Assembly (NCBI GenBank): GCA_009786045.1
Contig: WQTY01000045.1
Span: 1 to 10,019 of the forward strand
DNA from: Pseudomonadota bacterium
GTDB taxonomy: Bacteria > Myxococcota_A > Bradymonadia > UBA4248
Direction of reading: 5' to 3'
DNA: 10,019 bases
The position numbers and the translations under genes were made by a program. Numbering within the stretch: position 1 is the stretch's first letter; each line of letters starts with the position of its first letter. Under the pieces are notes generated by a model. The model did not search any database. It saw only the letters and a list, made by a program, of their open reading frames with translations, and was not told the origin of the DNA. Shown one piece after another: positions 6,047 through 10,019 of this stretch.

Positions 6047-7098
6047 GAGGGGATAAACGAGGCATCAAACAGGCTGTAGATCAAATCCGTTTCGAAGCCG
6101 AAGGCATCTGTCTGCAGCGCTCTCAGTCTCAGGAGGGTCGCCATGACATGGGCGTAGTCGTTGGGGAGGATATTCTGGCATCCCAGCGAAGCCGCTTCGT
6201 GCGGCGGGCAGGTGTGGATGTTGATTTTGATGTTCAGATGGTTGGTGAAGTTTGGCTGGCGGTGTGCAATGGCGACATTTGCCTGGGCAATATCGTGTTC
6301 GTCGAGATCGAGGCTTTGATCGCGGCTTCGAATGATTTCGATGGGGGCTGTGCCTTCGAGGGCAATGTACTGGATGCTATGGGGCTGCCTGTCGCAGACC
6401 CAGTCGCAGGGCCATTGGCATGAAGCTTCGAGGACGGCCTGGATATGCAGCTCGGCATGGGTTCGGTGGCGCCCGATGCGAAAAAAGTACTGCCCGTCGC
6501 AAAGGTGCGCTGTACCCTGTGGCCAGATGTGGTTAGGGCTGACGACACCCTCAAAAGCAAAAGCGCGCTTTTGCGGTTCGCGCCAGAAAAGAACCATAAG
6601 GGCGTCGCAGAAGTGGCTTTTCCTGGCGCAAAAGTGGTCGCGCTCGCCATATGTCTGAGCGGTAAAATAGGCGGCGCTGTCCGTTTGCTGCCAGAGGTGC
6701 CCCCCCTGGCGCGCCATGCCTCGAATGGCCAGCAGCTGTGGAACAGAAGGCGTCGTGGAAACGATGCCGCCGAGGGCGGCGACGATCTCGCAGCACCGGT
6801 CATGAATGGCTGCCTCGGTTTGGCGCCCATCCAGCAGAATGCGGCTGTCGAGGTATGGCCCAATGAGGACAATGCCAAGGGCAGGGTATTGCCTGATCAG
6901 GCAAAGTCTGGTCTCGGCAGTCAGGATACCGTCAGGCGGCAGACCGTGGCCATTTTGGCATTCAGCCAAGCGCTGTGCCATGGCAACGCCCTCATATGAA
7001 ACGCATCCAAGCATTTTGCTCAATCGTCGCCACCAGTCCGGCCTGAGCCCAAGGGCGGCATTGATGCGTGCGGCATCCTCGAATGAAGGGAGGCACAT
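6043..7098 (-). CDS. Peptidoglycan-binding and YkuD-like (L,D-transpeptidase-like) protein
   Basis: The product is 351 residues. Residues about 30-72 match the small peptidoglycan-binding fold, with the typical core of Gln-containing helix then HGLPPDGILTAET (51-63). Residues about 183-325 resemble an L,D-transpeptidase-like family: VVSPNHIW (185-192), GTAHLCDGQYFF (195-206), GRH (209-211), an RD strand (IIRSRD, 255-260), NIH (293-295) and SLGCQ (304-308). His295 and Cys307 are the likely catalytic pair, as in the H...(S/T)xGC motif of YkuD enzymes. It would cut or crosslink wall peptides. No signal peptide is visible at this start, and the chain has about 14 cysteines, including CX3CX3C at 227-235. 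Both are odd for an exported wall enzyme. The ATG lies 3 bases after the RHH stop, and the gene stop overlaps the TPR start, so the three are surely co-transcribed. The exact reaction is inferred. Confidence 0.8.
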   Translation of the reverse strand: MCLPSFEDAARINAALGLRPDWWRRLSKMLGCVSYEGVAMAQRLAECQNGHGLPPDGILTAETRLCLIRQYPALGIVLIGPYLDSRILLDGRQTEAAIHDRCCEIVAALGGIVSTTPSVPQLLAIRGMARQGGHLWQQTDSAAYFTAQTYGERDHFCARKSHFCDALMVLFWREPQKRAFAFEGVVSPNHIWPQGTAHLCDGQYFFRIGRHRTHAELHIQAVLEASCQWPCDWVCDRQPHSIQYIALEGTAPIEIIRSRDQSLDLDEHDIAQANVAIAHRQPNFTNHLNIKINIHTCPPHEAASLGCQNILPNDYAHVMATLLRLRALQTDAFGFETDLIYSLFDASFIPS

Positions 7099-7101
7099 GG
7101 T

Positions 7102-7311
7102 TTAGCCGCCCACTTGCTGCTCGTCATGCCAGCGAGGTATTGGCTTGGGAGGCGAATCGGCGCCTGGGAGATCCCGAATGTTGTCGCGTGCAATTTGCCA
7201 GGCTTTTTGGAGGATCCAGGACACCGTTCGTTCCTGGCGCTGTGCTTCGAGGCGTGCCTCTTCGAGCAGATCTTGTGGAAAATAGAGCGTCAGTTTTTGT
7301 TTTGTGGCCAT
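7102..7311 (-). CDS. Ribbon-helix-helix DNA-binding protein
   Basis: The product is 69 residues. MATKQKLTLYFPQDLLEEA gives the short beta strand (KLTLYF) and first helix, and RTVSWILQKAWQIAR the second helix of a CopG/Arc-type ribbon-helix-helix fold. Such proteins bind DNA as dimers through the strand. The pattern recalls a small family I know from Myxococcales (TIGR04563-like), but that link is from memory. The Pro-rich tail is not part of the fold. ATG 7311 is chosen because GAGAGG lies 6 bases upstream (7323-7318 on this strand) and the fold begins immediately. An in-frame upstream ATG at 7368 would add 19 residues that look non-conserved. It is first in the leftward operon and faces nnr across 92 bases, where it may regulate its own operon or both units. 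Confidence 0.85.
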   Translation of the reverse strand: MATKQKLTLYFPQDLLEEARLEAQRQERTVSWILQKAWQIARDNIRDLPGADSPPKPIPRWHDEQQVGG

Positions 7312-7317
7312 CCCTAG

Positions 7318-7323
7318 CCTCTC
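7318..7323 (-). promoter_or_regulatory. Shine-Dalgarno GAGAGG for the RHH gene
   Basis: On the - strand GAGAGG lies 6 bases before ATG 7311. It supports the shorter, 69-residue start over the upstream in-frame ATG at 7368. Confidence 0.6.
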
Positions 7324-7345
7324 GTATGGTAATAGGAGCAAGCGA

Positions 7346-7360
7346 TTGGGAGAATCCCAA
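7346..7360. promoter_or_regulatory. Inverted repeat in the divergent promoter region, candidate operator
   Basis: TTGGGA (7346-7351) and TCCCAA (7355-7360) form a perfect 6-bp inverted repeat around GAA. It is central in the 92-bp gap between the divergent RHH and nnr genes. Ribbon-helix-helix proteins often bind short palindromes near their own promoter, so this is a natural operator candidate. I could not place convincing -35/-10 pairs for either direction. Confidence 0.35.
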
Positions 7361-7387
7361 GCCGTCACCTGAGTGTATCCTGATAGG

Positions 7388-7393
7388 TTGGAG
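7388..7393 (+). promoter_or_regulatory. Shine-Dalgarno TTGGAG deciding the nnr start
   Basis: TTGGAG ends 10 bases before ATG 7404. The other in-frame ATGs, at 7326 and 7434, have no comparable site, so this motif favours 7404. Confidence 0.5.
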
Positions 7394-7403
7394 TCGGCAA
7401 ATT

Positions 7404-8987
7404 ATGGCATTTTGTTGGCATGTCCCACAGCACATGGATGGGAAATTTTGTGTTCATCCTGATGACATGCGGGCTTGGGAGGCACGTGAGCTCAGAGACT
7501 GGGCTGGCCGGGGGCAAATGCTGATGGAGGTGGCTGGCCGGGAAGTGGCCATGCATATTCTGCAGCGCCACGCTTTGGCCAAGGACATCCTGGTGTTTTG
7601 TGGTCAGGGGAACAATGGCGGCGATGGCCTCGTTTGCGCGCACTATTTGCGCCAGGCAGGGTGCGCGGTACACATCTTTGCTTTTGACGAGGGCGTGGTA
7701 AAGACGCCCGATGCCATGACCATGTTCTCGCGGGTGCGGGATTTGCCGCGCGTCATTTTGAAGTCGGCTTCGGATGCGGGGCAGATTCTTGCCTGGTGCT
7801 CGCGACGGAATGTGCTTGTGGTGGATGCGATTTTTGGCACCGGCTATCGCCCAGGGCGCAGCGCACTCATGGCACGGGTTTATCAGTGCATTGCCGAATT
7901 GGGTTTTCCGGTGATCAGCGTCGATATCGCATCGGGGATTGATGCTTCGACGGGGCATCGTGGCAATGTTTCCGACACCTCTCCCCCGCGTGCGATGATC
8001 GCCAGCGAAACGATCACTTTTGGCGCTCCGAAATATGGTCATTTCTATGGCGAAGGGCCGGGACATACGGGTGAATTATTCTGTGTCGACATCGGACTCA
8101 GGGCATGGCCGGATTTGGCGCAGCGGACGCTGGTTCTGGCAGACGACGACTGCGACAGGCTATGGTCTTTGGAGCGCGGGCCTGATGCACACAAGGGGCG
8201 ATGCGGGCACGTTTTTGTGCTGGGAGGAAGCCGTGCGATGCCGGGTGCCGCGCGGCTGGCGGCACGCTCGGCATTGCGTACCGGATGCGGTCTCGTGACC
8301 ATTGCTTCTATGGGCGAGATCCCTGCCCCCGATGAGGTCATGTGCGCTTCGATTGCCGATGCCGGTGGAGAGGTGGATTTTTCGGCGCTGAAAGACATTT
8401 TTGAACGTGCGGATGTGCTCGTCGTCGGTCCCGGCCTTGGGCGCACGCCGCAGACAGTGGCCATTGTCAAAGCCTGCGCCGATTTCCAAAAGTGCCTCGT
8501 CCTGGATGCCGATGCACTCTGGGCATTAACTCAGATTGAGGCTTCAGAGGTTTCATTTGTGGCGCATGATTTGTTTCTCACACCACACCCGGGGGAGGCA
8601 GCTCACCTGTGCCAGGCAGCGGTATCGGACATCCTTCGCGCTCCGGGCCGCTTTGCACTCGATTTGTCGCAGCGATGGCAGGCAACCGTCATTCTGAAAT
8701 CCCACGTTACCCATGTCGCCACATGGTCGGTGACAAATCCTCGCATTTCCCTTTGCCCCTATCCCAACGCGGCGATGGCCACAGCAGGCATGGGAGATGC
8801 GCTGGCAGGCATGATTGGCGCTTTGGTGGCGCAGTCCCGTGGAGGGGCTTTGCGCCGTTGGCTTGATACCTTCGGCATTGCCTCATTGGCAGTAAACCTC
8901 CACTCCCGGGCAGGACGACGATCTGCCGGACGCCTGGGCAGTGCCCTGTGTGCCGGCGATCTCATTGAGGCCATCCATGTCGGATAG
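7404..8987 (+). CDS. nnr: Bifunctional NAD(P)H-hydrate epimerase / ADP-dependent NAD(P)H-hydrate dehydratase
   Basis: This cytosolic metabolite-repair enzyme has 527 residues. The N-terminal domain epimerises R- and S-NAD(P)HX, and the C-terminal kinase-like domain dehydrates S-NAD(P)HX back to NAD(P)H using ADP. Epimerase marks: CGQGNNGGDGLV (66-77), DAIFGTG (141-147), VDIASGIDASTG (173-184) and TFGAPK (205-210). Dehydratase marks: HVFVLGGSRAMPGAARLAA (269-287), VVGPGLGR (340-347), LDADAL (367-372), LTPHPGEAAHLC (392-403) and AGMGDALAG (461-469) with the expected catalytic Asp465. The usual LKGA motif reads LKSH (431-434), a mild deviation near the active site. Length is close to the two-domain family norm of about 500. 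ATG 7404 is chosen from TTGGAG at 7388-7393. ATG 7434 is possible, and an ATG at 7326 lacks a binding site. The reading frame stays open further upstream, but that region is occupied by the RHH gene on the other strand. The 3' end overlaps the radical SAM gene by 11 bases. Confidence 0.95.
   Translation: MAFCWHVPQHMDGKFCVHPDDMRAWEARELRDWAGRGQMLMEVAGREVAMHILQRHALAKDILVFCGQGNNGGDGLVCAHYLRQAGCAVHIFAFDEGVVKTPDAMTMFSRVRDLPRVILKSASDAGQILAWCSRRNVLVVDAIFGTGYRPGRSALMARVYQCIAELGFPVISVDIASGIDASTGHRGNVSDTSPPRAMIASETITFGAPKYGHFYGEGPGHTGELFCVDIGLRAWPDLAQRTLVLADDDCDRLWSLERGPDAHKGRCGHVFVLGGSRAMPGAARLAARSALRTGCGLVTIASMGEIPAPDEVMCASIADAGGEVDFSALKDIFERADVLVVGPGLGRTPQTVAIVKACADFQKCLVLDADALWALTQIEASEVSFVAHDLFLTPHPGEAAHLCQAAVSDILRAPGRFALDLSQRWQATVILKSHVTHVATWSVTNPRISLCPYPNAAMATAGMGDALAGMIGALVAQSRGGALRRWLDTFGIASLAVNLHSRAGRRSAGRLGSALCAGDLIEAIHVG
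8965..8970 (+). promoter_or_regulatory. Shine-Dalgarno TTGAGG inside the end of nnr
   Basis: TTGAGG lies 6 bases before ATG 8977, inside the last codons of nnr. It fixes the radical SAM start there rather than at the in-frame ATG 8941, and points to translational coupling with nnr. Confidence 0.6.
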
Positions 8988-9831
8988 GGAAACTATCCGG
9001 CAAACATTGGCTTCGGCCTTCTCCCCCTGCAGGCTTTGCCCAAGAGCATGCGGCGCTGCACGGAATGCAGCACAGGGATACTGCCAACAATCAAGTTCTG
9101 TCGTCTATCAACACTTTATTCACTGCGGTGAGGAACTCATCATCAGTCCGAGCTTCATCATCAACATGATGGGCTGTAACCTGGATTGCCCCGCGTGCAG
9201 TGAGCGTGCGCGCTGGGGGATGGCCCGCCATATCTGGTCAGGCAAAGGGTGTGTGTATGGCGACAAAGTTGCCAGCTACCTCTCAGGCCAAAGCCACGTG
9301 GCTGCCATCGAATGGATTGGCGGAGAACCAGGCATTCATCTGCCTTTTGTGCTGGAGGCATCCTGGGCGATTCGAGACCGCCTTAACCCCGCACTCCCAG
9401 TCTACCTCAATACGAATGGGTATTACGATGCCAGCCTTCTCCCGTTCATAATCTCTGGCCTGGACGGATTCGTCTTTGACCTCAAGGCGTGCCATCATTG
9501 TGCGCCGACCTTGACCGGGGCAGCGGATTATTGGCCGGTGGTCACACAAAATATCGTTCAGGGCACAGAAGCGCTGGCAGACCGTGCACCGCAAATTGTG
9601 CGTCATCTCATCATGCCCGGGCATGTCGAGTGCTGCACTGAGCCGATTCTGCGCTGGCTTCGTGCGCATGTGCCCGAAGCATGGATTAACCTCATGACGA
9701 CTTTTCAGAATTTCAATCGTTGTGAGGGTTACCCGGAAACTCTGCCACGCACAGAAGCCGATTGCGCGATAGCGCTGGCAAGGTCACTTATGTTTCCCAG
9801 GCTGATGATCGACGGGGTGCCTGAAGGGTAA
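8977..9831 (+). CDS. PflA-like radical SAM protein (COG1313 type), substrate unknown
   Basis: The product is 284 residues. The radical SAM cluster motif CX3CX2C is at Cys67, Cys71 and Cys74 (GCNLDCPAC). It should hold a 4Fe-4S cluster that cleaves S-adenosylmethionine to a 5'-deoxyadenosyl radical. Other marks fit the barrel: WIGGEPGIHLP (113-123, the SAM-binding GGEP), YLNTNGYY (143-150), FDLKA (167-171) and IVRHLIMPGH (207-216). Ahead of the barrel, CRLCPRACGAAR (18-29) followed by GYC (34-36) gives four more cysteines. This N-terminal CxxCPRxC...GxC signature is typical of the COG1313 group annotated as PflX or pyruvate formate-lyase activase-like. It may bind metal or an extra cluster. 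No glycyl radical enzyme partner is in the window, so an activase role is not supported by context. The start follows TTGAGG at 8965-8970, and the gene overlaps nnr by 11 bases, implying one operon. Confidence 0.9.
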   Translation: MSDRETIRQTLASAFSPCRLCPRACGAARNAAQGYCQQSSSVVYQHFIHCGEELIISPSFIINMMGCNLDCPACSERARWGMARHIWSGKGCVYGDKVASYLSGQSHVAAIEWIGGEPGIHLPFVLEASWAIRDRLNPALPVYLNTNGYYDASLLPFIISGLDGFVFDLKACHHCAPTLTGAADYWPVVTQNIVQGTEALADRAPQIVRHLIMPGHVECCTEPILRWLRAHVPEAWINLMTTFQNFNRCEGYPETLPRTEADCAIALARSLMFPRLMIDGVPEG

Positions 9832-9848
9832 ACGTTGTTGGATTTTTT

Positions 9849-9870
9849 GTGGGGGAACACGTTCCTCCAC
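9849..9870. repeat. Hairpin after the radical SAM gene
   Basis: GTGGGGGAAC (9849-9858) pairs with GTTCCTCCAC (9861-9870) over 10 positions with one G-U pair. A T-run (9843-9848) precedes rather than follows the stem on the + strand, so it does not have intrinsic-terminator form. It is the first of three hairpins in the gene-free end of the window. Confidence 0.5.
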
Positions 9871-9871
9871 A

Positions 9872-9906
9872 CCACCTGCGTGCCTCCCCTTTAGGGGAGG
9901 AGGTGG
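9872..9906. repeat. Two-tier palindrome, REP-like element
   Basis: CCTCCCCT (9883-9890) and AGGGGAGG (9893-9900) are perfect inverted repeats with a TT centre. They are nested inside CCACCT (9872-9877) and AGGTGG (9901-9906), with GCGTG bulged on the left arm. The G-rich segment that follows (about 9901-9926) resembles the flank of dispersed palindromic repeats in many proteobacterial genomes. Whether it is repeated in this genome cannot be seen here. Confidence 0.6.
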
Positions 9907-9969
9907 CGAAGCTGGCGGAGGGGTTCGCATATCGCTTGTGGGTGAAGTGGTTGCCCCAAAGCGGGGCGT

Positions 9970-9996
9970 TGCGGGGCCGGCGACTGAGGCCCCGCA
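9970..9996. repeat. GC-rich perfect hairpin near the window end
   Basis: TGCGGGGCC (9970-9978) and GGCCCCGCA (9988-9996) form a perfect 9-bp stem around a 9-base loop. No T-tract follows on either strand. With the two hairpins before it, this fills 9832-10019, where I see no gene. Confidence 0.6.
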
Positions 9997-10019
9997 GAGG
10001 GGGTAGACGCGTATCGGCC

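Noticed and set aside
7068..7403. An N-terminal extension of nnr by up to 112 codons in the same open frame.
   Set aside because: The region is occupied on the other strand by the RHH gene, which has its own fold and ribosome site. The extension does not resemble the Nnr N-terminus, and no ribosome site supports it.
9843..9870. The hairpin after the radical SAM gene as an intrinsic terminator.
   Set aside because: The T-run comes before the stem on the + strand, not after it, so it lacks terminator form.

Overview
This window comes from a bacterial chromosome of moderate GC content, with dense and mostly operonic gene organisation. I see no rRNA, tRNA, CRISPR array, insertion sequence or phage gene. 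Three things suggest a Gram-negative lineage rich in eukaryote-like signalling, such as Myxococcota or a related deltaproteobacterial group: two Hanks-type Ser/Thr kinases with C-terminal membrane segments, a small secreted Cys-rich protein, and a ribbon-helix-helix protein of a type I remember from Myxococcales genomes. The taxonomic guess is weak and rests on recall of families, not on a search.

Layout, left to right. Positions 2-157 hold the C-terminal 51 codons of an unidentified gene with an all-Asp tail. Next, on the + strand, come a secreted 8-cysteine protein (373-810) and two tandem paralogous Ser/Thr kinases (944-2482 and 2542-4104). The kinases share a nearly identical leader and catalytic core but have unrelated C-terminal membrane parts. 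The second also carries a 30-residue tandem repeat in its N-terminal leader. The gap 4105-4390 lies between convergent operons and contains several hairpins, one of them a strong intrinsic terminator for leftward transcription.

On the - strand, read from right to left, is a tight three-gene operon. It encodes a ribbon-helix-helix DNA-binding protein (7311-7102), a peptidoglycan-binding plus YkuD-like L,D-transpeptidase-like protein (7098-6043), and a membrane-anchored TPR protein (6046-4391). The middle of the TPR protein looks to me like a degenerate FtsZ/tubulin-type domain without the GTP-binding signature loop. Spacing is 3 nt at the first junction and a 4-nt GTGA overlap at the second, and the operon ends in the terminator at 4291-4334. 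A regulator, a wall-active enzyme and an FtsZ-like membrane protein together could form an undescribed envelope or division-related module. This is the most interesting inference in the window.

Divergent from that operon, on the + strand, is a two-gene unit: the bifunctional NAD(P)H-hydrate repair enzyme nnr (7404-8987) and an overlapping PflA-like (COG1313-type) radical SAM protein (8977-9831). The 92-bp divergent intergenic region holds a perfect 6-bp inverted repeat that could be the operator of the ribbon-helix-helix protein. The last ~190 bases (9832-10019) have no gene and carry three consecutive hairpins resembling dispersed palindromic repeats.
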